In this document: piece after piece, positions 24,365-35,375 of the stretch
Position numbering within the stretch: position 1 is the first letter of the stretch
How the letters are laid out: every line of letters starts with the position of its first letter
Source: Abelmoschus esculentus
Lineage: Eukaryota > Streptophyta > Magnoliopsida > Malvales > Malvaceae
Reading direction: 5' to 3'
NCBI GenBank assembly: GCA_035048815.1
Contig: JAUCBN010000034.1
Coordinates: 13,184,737-13,248,736, forward strand
Length of the DNA stretch: 64,000 nt
Made by a program: the position numbers and the translations under genes
The notes under the pieces: generated by a model
What the model saw: only the letters and a program-made list of their open reading frames with translations
Told to the model about the DNA's origin: nothing
Database searches by the model: none

Positions 24365-26542
24365 GTTTCTTATATATAATAGGATTATTTTAATTTGTTT
24401 AACTTTAATTCTTTTAATTCACTTGATACAAAGTCTAGATCTGTTGTTGATGGGTTAATATTTTGGTCTTAAAGTTAGAGTCTAAACTCGGTCCATATTT
24501 AAAATGAAATAAAATAATAAATTATAAAATTAAAATAAGATGGATCAATGTTTGGGGTCCTAAAGTCAGAATCTAAACTAAATCTATATTGAAATGATCT
24601 AAATTTCTAGTATGCAATTAAAGATAAAATTTTTCTTACATTACGTAAAACTTAAAAAATATATGTATTTTTGATATTTTATTGAAAGTAAATAAATGAA
24701 CGAAATTAATAATAAAAAATAACATAATTATCACAATAAAAAAGATAAAGTAAATAATTTAAACTGTTTATTTACCATCACAAATCACAATACTATGACT
24801 AGATTGTAAATCATACTATTTTTTACTATGTTTTTTCTAATAACTTTATTTAATTTTTTCAAACATCAAGTAAAATTTTAAATTTGAACGAGTACCCGAA
24901 TATTGTTGTGTTTATAATTTCAAAATTACTACTGACTAATTGAGGCGACGGTTCTAAACTTTAAATTGGATGTGAGAAAAGTCCGATGGGTTCTATTCCT
25001 CTCCTTACTCCACTAATAAGCCCGATTGAGAAAAAGACACTATATTTTAATATGTTAATTTGAAAAACTAAAGTTATTTTTTTAAAATTAAATAAGATTT
25101 TAATATGTTATCGACCAACAAGTACTGAAGACATTATATTTTTAAGAAGAGAATGCAAGTTCAAACTTTATAGATAATATTATTAGGAGGGCAAATCCCG
25201 TGCCCTAAATATGGACTGCAAAATGGACATAGATAACAAAAAAAAAATTAACATGTTACATCAACATTTCTAAACAACAACTGCATTAGTGACTGTCATG
25301 ATAGCAAATTAAAAGTTTATCGATCATAATGTTTGTTTTAAAAGTTCAATGATCAAAGTGAAAATACTTTGAAAGTTTGGTGACAATCAAATATGGTTTA
25401 CTCTTTTATTTATTAGGCGTGAGATATATTTTTAAAGTATAATATCTAAATTAAGATTAAAGTTTAAATTTTAATTTTAAATATTTTTTGCGTAAGATAT
25501 AAAAAAAATTAATTTTGTGCAATCAGTTTCACGTCCGCCCCCATATTGTCCAAGTTCACACAGTAATTGAATAAATGTTGGAAATATCAGAATTGTGACT
25601 CGACTCGTCTTATTGTTTTTATGAAAAGAAGAAGAGAAAAAGTATTTAACGGTAACGATAATCAAACTATTTTTTTTTATTAAATAAAAATTATATTTTT
25701 ATTTTAGTATTCAAATTTAAAAAAAATAAATTTTATAAATATTTTTAATCATTATATCAATTAATAGAATGTCGGACACTTTAAACGATACAATTGTTAT
25801 TGTTAGATAATATGTGATTAATCTAAGAAAATAAATAATAATAAAATCAAACATAAATATTATTATTTAATGGACAGAACAAAACCCAAAATTATAAAAT
25901 AAAATAAATAAAATATTTTAGATCAAACTTATTTTGAGAAACGATAAGTCGGAATCGAGTTGAGGCCTGCACAATCACAGTTTCCTTAAAACAAATTTTC
26001 TGCTACTGCTGAGTTTTTATGGTAGTCTGTCTCCCAAGATACAACAACTAGAGAACCTCCAACAATAGCACGGTTGCTGAGTTTCCGAGCCTTATCTTGT
26101 CTTTGCCAATCACCAGAAGAAAAACGAGAGAGAAAATGATTTTGATATTGAGTGTGTTTTGAAATTGAAAGTTTCATTCTTATTTATAGGAAAAAATTAG
26201 GTCAAAACCAGTGAGAGTTCTAATCCAAATTAAATTTAAATTTACCAAGAATAGTCAATTTTATCTTATTTAATATTCTTAAGATGTATTTAAGTAAAAT
26301 ACAAACTCTTCTCGAATATTAAAATAAAGATAAATAAATTGAGAAAAATTTAATCATAACGGGTAAAATATCTGGCAAGCTCACAAAGGACTCAACCGGT
26401 CCGGACATTTGCATTGCTCACATCGTGCACCCCAACCCAAGAGTTAATCATTTAATAACAACTATGCGGGTAAGTGTATATAAACACTTCCCATTTCATT
26501 TATCCCATCCACCATCCATGTGGGATAATGGATTTCATTCCT
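24365..26542. other. Intergenic DNA, possible LTR relic at the right end
   Basis: Mostly AT-rich with no gene. The part from about 25920 to 26542 is richer in sequence and includes a 63-codon minus-strand ATG frame (25986-26177) preceded by cctataaataag, and a TATATAAACA near 26478. It might be remnants of an LTR-type element, but I could not find matching termini. Confidence 0.35.
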
Positions 26543-27138
26543 TAGGCCCTGTTTTTGGTTGCTTAAAAAAGCACTTTTTTAAGTGCTTTTATTAGATTTA
26601 GATTGTTTTTTGTTGCTTTTCAAACCAGCTTTCTCACTCAAACCCAAAAGCTAGAATTTATGGTTTTTGAGTTTGATAAGCTAATTTAAAAATAAAATTA
26701 CTTATTTACCCTTATAATATATTTGTTAAAATAATGTTTATACATATATAATTATAAAATAATATATATTTTATAATATATATATTAAGAATAAAATTAT
26801 TTTATTTTTAATTTATTTTAAATTTATATTAATTTGTAATTGTTATGTTCGTATATAATCTAAAATATAATATATATTTTTAAATTAAATTTTATAAAAA
26901 ATAAATTTTTTTATTATAATTTAAGTTTATTTATTTAATAATCATAACATTAATAAAAATTTAATTTTTTTTATTATAATTTAAGTTCACTTATACCTTA
27001 AAATATCATGTCTAAAATAGACATTTTATCTTTTCAAAATCACTTTTTAACATCAAATGACAAATACTACTTCTAAAATCACTTTTTCTACCACACTTTT
27101 AAAATCACTTTTTATAAGCAATGTCAAACTAAGCCTTA
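26543..27138. mobile_element. hAT-like MITE (TAGGCCCTGTTT type)
   Basis: The left end TAGGCCCTGTTTTTGGTTGC matches the reverse complement of the right end (TAAGGCTTAGTTTGACATTGC), a common plant MITE terminus. Inside both ends the motif aagcacttttt / aaaatcacttttt recurs and the centre is AT-rich without an ORF. An exact target duplication could not be assigned. Confidence 0.65.
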
Positions 27139-28081
27139 CTCTATTCATGACCTTTTTACTTTGAGCATCAATTTCTCATTCATCACTCAACCATTTTGAG
27201 CATATGAGATACTGTTGTAAAGATCTCACAGAGTAGAATAAGAATCAGTAAATTCCTTATTCGAATCCTCGTCTTTACAATTTCAAAGCATTTCTCAAAG
27301 TTGGTTATTTCTCACTATTTTTCCAACAGTTATATAATATACTTAGTACTGTGTCAGGGTCTTATAAAATTTTAAAATCCCTAACGCTTGCCGTCTATTA
27401 GATCCCATTGCCGTTTAGTAAATGCCATGAAGTGTTTGACTTCTACCTCGTCTTATTCCTTTACAGTCTTACTAATCTGACACGTTTGTCATATGTAATG
27501 AAATGGTCGAATTCTACATGCCAAGAGAGAGTCGGCATTCAAATACCAACAAACATATACTAATAGTGAATAGCATGGGCAAGGAAACGACGTCAGTAGA
27601 ACATCTGTTGCAAGGGATAAGTTAAAGGACCAGGGACGGCGACAACCATGCACGGGGGACGAGACCAGAACCATCATTTTTTCTCACGATGGATGTGGGA
27701 AATTTTGACTATAAAATCATGTCTATTTGATAAAGTAAAAGGGACGTGGAGTTTTATACTATTTCAGAATAGTGTAAGGGAAGACTTTTTCAAGTTTAAT
27801 TATATAAGTCGAGTTTGAATTTATTCGAGTTTTAATATAATTAATAATAAAAAAATTCAAGTAGGTAGACGAAGACAAAGAAGTATGCGAGTGAGAAACC
27901 AAAAGCAAAGCAGTTTTTCTATATGTTGGTCCACAAGGACTATATGGAACAATACCTTTGTTTTTTATTTCAGTGCGGAATAGCCGAAAACACTTTTTTT
28001 AAATAATAATAAAGTCAAGCCCTTGGTTTTCAAACACTTTTCTTTGAAAAAATAAATTATACAAAAATTTTAAATATAAGA
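27139..28081. other. Intergenic DNA, no supported gene
   Basis: No gene is supported. The frame at 27489-27677 (minus) has no recognisable family. The first 200 bases may continue the putative LTR relic that the MITE to the left interrupts. Confidence 0.4.
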
Positions 28082-28473
28082 TGTCACGTCTGAAAAGAGG
28101 TAATGAGCCAGAAAAAAAATAGGTATTGGGATATATAAACAGTGGCGTTGCACATCTTATCATGTCTTTTAGGAAGAGGGTAATAGCCCCGTGATAAGTG
28201 GTATTGGAACGTCTCTTTGATTGCTTGATTTTACGCCGAGCGCCCATGAGAAGGGTAGTCAGGGTGAATAACCGTGAAAAAAGGTTAATCACCAGAGCAA
28301 AAGCTTATGACGAGGGAGTCACGAGGTTGAGTGGGGAAAATGTCACGCCTAAAAAGAGACAAGAAGCATTAATCCCACATCGAAAAAGAAAAAGGAGGTC
28401 TTGAGATATATAAACAGTAGTGCTGCATATTTTATCAGACATATCTTTTAAGAAGATAATGACCCCGTGATAA
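28082..28473 (+). mobile_element. TRIM: miniature LTR retrotransposon
   Basis: Two direct repeats, 28082-28197 (116 bp) and 28341-28473 (133 bp), both begin TGTCACG and end CCCCGTGATAA. They share a gatatataaacagt promoter-like core. A PBS-like TGGTATTGGAAC (28199-28210) follows the first repeat immediately and matches the 5' half of the usual initiator-Met-tRNA site TGGTATCAGAGC. A purine-rich GAGTGGGGAAAA (28329-28340) directly precedes the second repeat, as a polypurine tract should. The internal part is only about 143 bp, so the element is non-coding. The 68-codon frame across it is accidental. The repeats have diverged and no target duplication was found. Confidence 0.72.
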
Positions 28474-29699
28474 ATATATTAAATTATATATTAAAAATAA
28501 AACAAACTTCAGTAAAATGATGATTTTTCTTAATTTTAATTTTATTCATTAAATCCACTTGAACTACTAATCCTTAATTCCTAATCCATCGCCGTGTGAA
28601 TGGTTTGTTTCTTTCTTCATCACATTTGATTACGTTACGTCTTTGACAAATTGTTAAATTCGTGGAAAATAGAGAGAAATAAAATAAAATAAAGTGAGTT
28701 ATGGTACAGACACAAAAGGAGATGGTTTTGTCTCATCTCATGTTGATGTTTTCTTATGTTGGGGGTTGGTTGTTAATGCTAAATCTTGGAAATAGTACTA
28801 CAGAGAGTTCAATACTTTATTCTTAGGAACCAAATATATACTTTATAATATAGTAAAATGATATTAAGACTACGGTTTATTCTAATTAAGGAGGATGTTT
28901 AACGGGAAATATATTTACTAGAGAATATTTATTCATTTTTTTATTTATTTTCACTATCAAACATTAATATATATATATATATGTAAATACTAAGAAGTTT
29001 CGTTAGGTTAATGAAACTTTTGAACGGGTCATTGTTCTGGTAATTAAACTGTCATCTTATCTTTAAATTTACTTTATAAAGTAGGGAAAAACTCACTTAT
29101 CAAATATTTAAAAAAGAAAAAAAAAATTACCCATTAAACTTTTAAAATTTATAAAATAACTATTAATTTTTTTATTTAACTATGAGATTTTCGTTAATTA
29201 TTTTTCGATTGATACAATATATCATTCAAACATGTTAAAATATTATAAAATATTTCTAGATTTATCAAAAACTTATCACTAGTAGAATCTATTTTGTATC
29301 ATATCAAAAATTTTATTGATCATTCTATAATTTCTAAAAATTCAAGAACTAAAAAAATGATTTTAATAGTTTAATAATTATTTATATGAAATTTTTATTA
29401 ATTTATTTAAACTTAAATCATAAAAGATATTAGGTGAAACCGTGAAAGTGTTTAACCAAACACTCAATTATTAAAATATTAATTAATTAATTAATTAGCA
29501 CCCCGATTTTTTTTACCACGTGATTCATGAACATTTCCTTGCTTTCTGAATCACCGTTTTCCTCGAATCGGGAGTAATTGAATTAATCAACTATACGGAA
29601 ATCCAAACACTTTAATTAAATATATAACGGTTTACACGTGCAAGCCCCGTGTGATGCATGGGAATATAGTCTAATATAAATATAGGAAAATTTTAAAAA
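28474..29699. other. Intergenic DNA, no supported gene
   Basis: AT-rich sequence with a short TA microsatellite near 28968-28982 and a run of attaattaattaattaa near 29475. No ORF, RNA gene or complete element is visible. Confidence 0.5.
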
Positions 29700-30020
29700 T
29701 ATTGTTGTTTGAAATTAATTTTAAGATTTTAGGTAGTTTAAAAAATAATTGAGAAAGTAGGTCAATTGTTACAGTAATAAAATGATCTCGTCACCTTCTC
29801 TTGGCGAGTTCTTCTCTCTCTTCCTCATTCAACCGAATAAATTAAATGAATCAACAGTACCTCGTCATCTTTTCTTGGCGTGGTACAGGAAGAGAGAGAA
29901 TACCTCGTCAAGAGAAGGTGGCGACGTCTTTTCATTACTGTAGCAATTGGTCTACTTTTCCAATTATTTTTTAAACGTCTCTATAATACTAAAAATAAAC
30001 TTAAACCCTTATATTTCTTA
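29700..30020. mobile_element. Hairpin MITE with ~150-bp arms
   Basis: The left arm (aaagtaggtcaattgttacagtaa, then cgtcaccttctcttggcgag and ttctctctcttcct) is repeated in reverse complement on the right (aggaagagagagaa, cctcgtcaagagaaggtgg, ttactgtagcaattggtctactttt). The pairing continues outward through aaaaataattg/caattattttt. The element has a small central loop near 29855 and no coding capacity. Exact ends are approximate. Confidence 0.75.
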
Positions 30021-31375
30021 AAATTAGCGATAGATATAAGGTAGTCTTTATTTACGTTGTGAAATTCAATTATTTTATATTTTTTAAATCGTTAAATATA
30101 AATTATATTAAATAACTGCATAATTTAGAATTAAAAATTAATTTTTCATCTAATTATATTTTACTCCATCTAACACAAATATATTTTCCCTAATATTTCG
30201 AATCATTTCATCATAGCAGTAGAATTTTGACCTAGAAAACCAGGGTAGTGGAGGAGAAAGTCAAGATGATATGTGATTCAATTCCAACATCTGTGCCATC
30301 ACGTTAGTTCCAGAAAACGCTATCCGACACTACATGTTACAAGTTATAATAATTACATCTCCTAATATGGGTAAGAATCACGAAAGAAGGAAAAAAACAT
30401 ATAAGCATAAATTGTAGTAATAATATTGTTGAGTTTTTTTTAAGGTTTAATATTTTTTTATTATATTATTTATGGTGATTTTTATTAAAAATAATGAAGT
30501 AACCAATGATTTTTCTTTAGGGGTTGAAATATAATTATCATGTTCGGTATAATTGATTCTATAAATATTTCCCAAATACATTAATATTATAAATAGACTT
30601 TTTAAAATTGTTGCTTAATTATACCAATAATAAGGGTGTAGGGGTGGGCTTTGATTTGATTAGAAAGAAGACCTACCCTGGAATGTGATGGAGGCTTCAT
30701 AGTTCATACATAAATTTATTTTTCATTTATATCAACATTTTTATTTTTTATTGATTATTTAAATGATTAATAACTTAATCATCATTTTAAGGGATTGTAG
30801 ATATTTTAAAGTATTCATTGTCAGACAGCCTGCAGACTTCTAATACGCCTAGAATTAATTTGTCAAACGATAGCATTCTTCTCATATGTATTAGGATAAA
30901 GATGAAATTCAAATTAATAATATGTAATAAAACGTGATTATTCAAATTATTTTATTAACTTTTGATTAATAGGTCAATAATACAAATATTAGACTCAATT
31001 ATAATTACTTTATAGAGCAAGGACTGTATTGAAAACATCAAAAAGCAAGCAGTGAGTTGGGTGAAGGTGAGGTGCTTCAACACTAATGGTGAGAGGAACG
31101 TGTTATGTTGGAAATTCCCCCAACTCTTCTTCCTCCCGTCCCTCAAATCAAATCAAGTCTTTAGAAAATGTATTGGAAGCTTCCTTGAAGAAAAACACCC
31201 CCCCTCCCCCCCACAGTTGTTTATTAGAAAAGTCTACGTTTTTCTACAACAAATAAATAAAGCAGCTTCTTATCTTCTTAAGCTTTCCTTTACCCTCTAG
31301 TGGAAGGCCAAGCGGATGTTTATTCAAGGATTCCCATTTCCTTTCTTATTTTAAAAGGCGTCTGACTGACAAAAT
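30021..31375. other. Intergenic DNA and distal HSFB1 promoter
   Basis: AT-rich to about 31000, then more balanced as it enters the HSFB1 promoter. The overlapping short frames near 30955-31300 lack family resemblance. A palindromic GAAGCTTC heat-shock-element core (31176-31183) lies here. Confidence 0.5.
31176..31183. promoter_or_regulatory. Candidate heat shock element (distal)
   Basis: GAAGCTTC has the GAAnnTTC arrangement of a two-unit heat shock element. A third GAA follows but with 3 rather than 2 bases of spacing. It is about 600 bases upstream of the HSFB1 start. Its function is inferred. Confidence 0.35.
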
Positions 31376-31376
31376 T

Positions 31377-31384
31377 TTCTAGAA
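31377..31384. promoter_or_regulatory. Candidate heat shock element next to TATA box
   Basis: TTCTAGAA has the TTCnnGAA arrangement recognised by heat shock factors. It sits 18 bases upstream of the TATA box at 31403, a favourable proximal position for heat-induced transcription of HSFB1. Confidence 0.5.
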
Positions 31385-31402
31385 ACATGTATCGTTTCCC
31401 TT

Positions 31403-31408
31403 TATAAA
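31403..31408 (+). promoter_or_regulatory. TATA box of HSFB1
   Basis: TATAAA within ctttataaacaac lies about 85 bases upstream of the first uORF and 376 bases upstream of the HSFB1 start codon. Transcription would begin near 31435, which places both uORFs inside the mRNA leader. Confidence 0.6.
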
Positions 31409-31489
31409 CAACACACGCACAACAATCTGCAAGAGAGACAGAATCCAAGTCTAGTTTGTTTTTTTTTTTGGATTTTCAGCAACATAGTT

Positions 31490-31516
31490 ATGATCTTGTT
31501 TCGTGTTGTTAACTAA
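31490..31516 (+). CDS. uORF1 in the HSFB1 leader (8 aa)
   Basis: ATG at 31490 opens eight codons, MILFRVVN, ending in TAA at 31514-31516. The last base of this stop is also the first base of the next upstream ATG (TAATG). Arabidopsis HSFB1/TBF1 mRNA is known to carry two uORFs that hold back translation until immune challenge. The position and number here match that plan. The peptide itself is too short to judge conservation. Confidence 0.7.
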   Translation: MILFRVVN

Positions 31517-31638
31517 TGGAAACGGATACCATCAAACGCTGCGACAGCCTCGTTCACTCTAGATTCTTTCTCTCTGGGTTCTATTGCTGGGGGTGGGAAT
31601 TCTTGACCGCTCTTCTGCTCTTTAGTTGTTCTGCATAA
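31516..31638 (+). CDS. uORF2 in the HSFB1 leader: conserved-peptide type (40 aa)
   Basis: ATG at 31516 overlaps the uORF1 stop by one base and opens 40 codons ending in TAA at 31636-31638, 140 bases before the HSFB1 ATG. The peptide begins METDTIKRCDS and has an aromatic-rich core, RFFLSGFYCWGWEFL, followed by a hydrophobic TALLLFSCSA end. This aromatic block resembles the conserved uORF peptide that I recall for plant HSFB1 (TBF1) transcripts, where it regulates translation of the main ORF. The overlap TAATG would favour coupling by reinitiation. It is in a different frame from the main ORF and ends before it. The functional claim rests on family knowledge; the ORF itself is seen directly. 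Confidence 0.82.
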   Translation: METDTIKRCDSLVHSRFFLSGFYCWGWEFLTALLLFSCSA

Positions 31639-31778
31639 AGCACAACTCTTTTTTAGCTTTTGATTCTGCTATTTTCTGTATTTTTTTTCCTTTTGTAGTC
31701 ATAATTGTTTGTTAGAATCCTTTTTTCTTTTTTGGTTTTACGTTATTACTTTGGGAGGGGTTTGTTCAGTCGGAACCT

Positions 31779-32961
31779 ATGGCGCAAAGGTCAGTTCCGG
31801 CGCCGTTCTTGATCAAAACGTACCAGCTGGTAGATGATCCGATCACCGACGCTGTGGTTTCGTGGAATGAAAACGGTACGTCCTTTGTCGTTTGGAATAC
31901 TGCTGATTTTGCAAAGGATTTGCTTCCAAATTATTTCAAGCACAATAACTTTTCCAGCTTCGTCCGTCAGCTCAACACTTACGTAAGTCTTTCATGTTCT
32001 GAAATTTTCCAAATCAAGATCAAATACGGAATAACTATATGAATTTGTCATTTTTATAAAAAAAATAGTAATATTTTTTGATTTGTCTTATAAAATAATT
32101 AAAGATTGAATAATAGTCTTGATAGTGATGGGATAGTTGAACTAATTCAACCACACTAATTTTATATTAAAAAAAAGGATTTTACGAATTGTTGCTAGTA
32201 TTAGGTGAGGGGTTACGATCGTCCTTTTGCTGTTTCCAGTAATTCTGCGGACCGTAAAAATGAATGAATTTACCGTTTTATTACAGGGATTTCGAAAGGT
32301 TGTTCCGGACAAATGGGAATTCGCCAACGAGAACTTCAAGCGAGAGCAAAAAGAGCTCTTGTCCGAAATCCGTCGTCGAAAGACGGTGACAACACCGCCG
32401 ACTAATACTACGGCGAATGGAAAACCAACTGATGCGAGACCTTCCTCTCCGACTAACTCTGGTGAGGATCTAGGGTCCACCTCCACGTCGACATCCCCGG
32501 ACTCAAAGAATCCGGGATCGGTGGAAACGAAGCCGGCGACCATGAACGGAATCTCCGATTTATCAGAAGAGAACGAGAAACTGAAGAAGGATAACGAGAT
32601 ACTAAGCTCGGAGTTGGCGCAAGCCAAGAAGCAGTGCGACGAGCTGGTCGCGTTTCTAACCGAATGCGTGAAGGTGGGCCCCGATCAGATCGATCGCATC
32701 ATGCGGCAAGGAAGCTTTGGGTCAACCCATAATGACGATGCTCGTGGTAGTTGCCACGCTAAAGAAGACAATGACGAAAACGTCGAAGCCGAAGAAGGAA
32801 AGGGAAGTATGAAACTGTTTGGGGTATGGTTGAAAAGCGCGGGAACGAAGCGTGCACGCGAGGGAGAAATCGTGTACGGTGGCCCACACGCAAAAGAGAT
32901 GAAGACCGTTGATTTTAACCACGTGTCTATGGTGATGAAAAGCGGCAAGGTTTGCAACTGA
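31779..32961 (+). CDS. HSFB1: Heat shock transcription factor class B1
   Basis: Two exons, 31779-31982 and 32287-32961, encode 292 residues. The 304-bp GT-AG intron sits inside the DNA-binding domain after RQLNTY, the position conserved in plant HSFs. Residues 5-97 form the winged-helix DNA-binding domain (PAPFLIKTYQLV, HNNFSSFVRQLNTYGFRK, DKWEFANENF). A short oligomerisation coiled coil follows (about 163-192, without the class A insertion), then an acidic stretch, the class B repressor tetrapeptide core in LFGVWLK (245-251), a KRAR nuclear signal and the C-terminus KSGKVCN, identical to the end I recall for Arabidopsis HSFB1. It is a nuclear repressor or coactivator in the heat and immune responses (TBF1). 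Two uORFs and a proximal heat shock element suggest control of both transcription and translation. Confidence 0.96.
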
Positions 32962-33511
32962 GGCAATCAATCGGTGGCAAATCAGACTTGATTTCGTATA
33001 AATCATACTTAGGAATAAGTTTTTATTTTATAATGTTAGGAAGGATATGTTGGTAAATCATTATATAAATAAATAACATATACATGGAATTGTATGTTTT
33101 TCCAGTGTTGGGTGGGTCAAACAGTCAGCAATTGTGGGAGGCTAATGTGTCCTTCAACTTTGCTGTAGTGTTACAAAATTTTCAACATTAGACTATTATT
33201 TATGGAATGGGTGTTAAATTTCTTGCATTTTGACCGTGGAGATAGTTTGAATATGATTTTTTATTATAATTTTTAATGTGGCCAAAAGTCAAGAATAATT
33301 ATTTTTTAAAATTAAATTTATTAATGAATATATATTTATTTAATTAAATAAAATAAAAATATTATTTATAATCTTTCTTGCACCTTTTGCTGCTTTTCCC
33401 GAACCGATTTGGATCTCATATTTCATTCTCAAGATATTATTTATAAGTCAAGATATTTCTCAAGATATTTATTTAATTAAATTTATTTAATAAATTTTAT
33501 ATCTTCCTAAT
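32962..33511. other. HSFB1 3' UTR and spacer
   Basis: The 3' UTR of HSFB1 is followed by AT-rich spacer. The last eight bases (TTCCTAAT, 33504-33511) are the left target duplication of the hAT-like MITE. Confidence 0.5.
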
Positions 33512-33752
33512 TAGTGGTGTTCAAACGGTTAATTCGGTCGGTGACCGAACCGAATTACCAAAAACCGAATTAACCGAACTTTTAAAATCTTTAATTGTTA
33601 ATCGATCTGAACTTTTTTCGAACCGTTAATCGAACTTTAAAAAAAACTTTAACCACTCAACGACCGAACAAAGTTCGGTGGCTGACCATTTTAACCGAAT
33701 TAATTCGGTTTGGTCGGTTAATTCAATTTAACCGACCGTTTGAACACCCCTA
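33512..33752. mobile_element. hAT-like MITE with perfect 8-bp target duplication
   Basis: The 241-bp element starts TAGTGGTGTTCAAACGGT and ends ACCGTTTGAACACCCCTA, terminal inverted repeats with one mismatch. It is flanked by TTCCTAAT on both sides (33504-33511 and 33753-33760). The interior is built of ggttaattcggt and accgaatt-type words that pair with each other. It has no coding capacity. It lies about 550 bases downstream of the HSFB1 stop codon. Confidence 0.88.
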
Positions 33753-35375
33753 TTCCTAATCCTATTTAAAGGGTAGTACTAAGGAGAATGAGAAACTCTA
33801 AAGGAAAAAAAATGTAGTGTTCCTTTTATATCTAAAATTCATGAATTAAAAGAATATAAAAAAAATAAAGATAAATAATTTAGTTAATTTATCTATTTTC
33901 TAAAATATTATTTTTTAAAAATAAAGTGCACTTATCTATTTATGATTTGTAGTCATTCAATATGTCATATTTTAAGAGTAAAAATCTCATATCTCCTAAT
34001 CTTTTTCTTTTATGTTTCCTATTTAAAAATTGAATTTAAAACCCCGACCTTAATTTTCTAAATCTTAAACCTTATACCTTAAAAATACATTGTATTCCTA
34101 ATTCTTTAAGCCCCAATCATACTTTTAACCTTAAACCTTAAACCAACTAATTTAAAGTGTAAATAGAAATAAAAACACAATTAAAAAATATATAATTTAC
34201 CCCTATTTTAACCATTCTCACATATAATCGACGCTATACTTTTCGACACCAACTTTTAAATTTGTCTTTATAAAATTTAAAGTTTTCCCTTAAAACCCAC
34301 AATTGTTTCGGACAGCTGTACAAAGAATCCAATCCACGTGTCTATTACACAAAATCGCACGCGCACGCTACATAGGCAACAACGAAGATTGAAATTGCAG
34401 TACATTGTTGGAAACTTGTATAATTATATATGTAGAATTATGAATTCACAGTTGAATTTAAATGTAACAATGACTATGAAATTACCTTCATCGCATTTTT
34501 CTACATCTCACAGCCTTGAGGTACAAGTATTTTGTTTATGGTGTCGTCTCTTCTTTTTATTCTAAAATAAGTACATTCTTAATGCTTTGATTTCAGTATG
34601 TTGTGTAATAGATTTGAAAGTTCGACTATCGAGAATTTCTCGTAGAGTGAATCTGTTCGACTCTTTCATCTGTTGCTGGTAACCCCACACAGACCCAGTA
34701 TTTGGTAGTTTGGATATTTTTGTGTTGGTTTCGCAGAACCCACTTTATTTGTACTGTTCCATTTGAGTCTTGGGTGTCTTTTATTCATTTTTTTCAACCC
34801 GTTGTTTTAATAGTTGTGTTCATAATATTCTTTTCCTTTCAATCAATTTTCTGAGATCTAGACGAAGACAAGAAGCTGCCTGAACTGGTTATGTCGACTG
34901 GATAAAGCGGCTGTCAGATTTCTGTATGTGAACTAGAAACGTGTGATTTAGATGACAGAGACCCAGATGGAAGCCGTGTCTAATGCAGAGCACGTGTTGT
35001 TCCCAGACTAGAAAGTGTAAAAGCAACACCCAAAGGTCTTCGAACTGTGAATTTGTCATGCGTGAAGATATTTCTATTAGCGAAACCTTTCCGTCCTCTG
35101 TCTTGTAGTATAAATGGACCCCCACAGCGGTATTCTTGCACCACACATTTATGTTTGCAAAACGGAATACAAAAGGTAATCGGCGTTGTTTGTTTATGAC
35201 GTGGACAAGAATTGGACTTGTTCTAAACAAGGACAGCTGTCACGTGGCAGTTCCTACATAAATTATGTATGCTCGAAACCCATTCAGTTCTTGCACTTTT
35301 CATAATAACTGGAAAGAACAAAGTCGTTGCGATTTCTCGAGTCTAAAGTAGTCAAAGCTATTACTTTTTTACGTC
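33753..35375. other. Intergenic DNA and ERF promoter
   Basis: AT-rich to about 34300, then a more balanced region that presumably contains the ERF promoter and leader. Frames at 34338-34565 and 34889-35230 have no family resemblance. No clear element is visible. Confidence 0.45.

Noticed and set aside
25986..26177. 63-codon minus-strand ATG frame with an upstream TATA-like motif, possibly part of an LTR
   Set aside because: No homology recognised and no paired termini found, so neither a gene nor an element can be supported.
28198..28404. 68-codon frame across the TRIM element
   Set aside because: It spans the primer site, interior and second repeat, so it is accidental.
32142..33006. Long antisense frames over HSFB1 exon 2
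   Set aside because: Antisense shadows of a well-supported coding exon.
34889..35230. 113-codon minus-strand frame upstream of the ERF gene
   Set aside because: No recognised family and it lies in the likely ERF promoter; kept as spacer.
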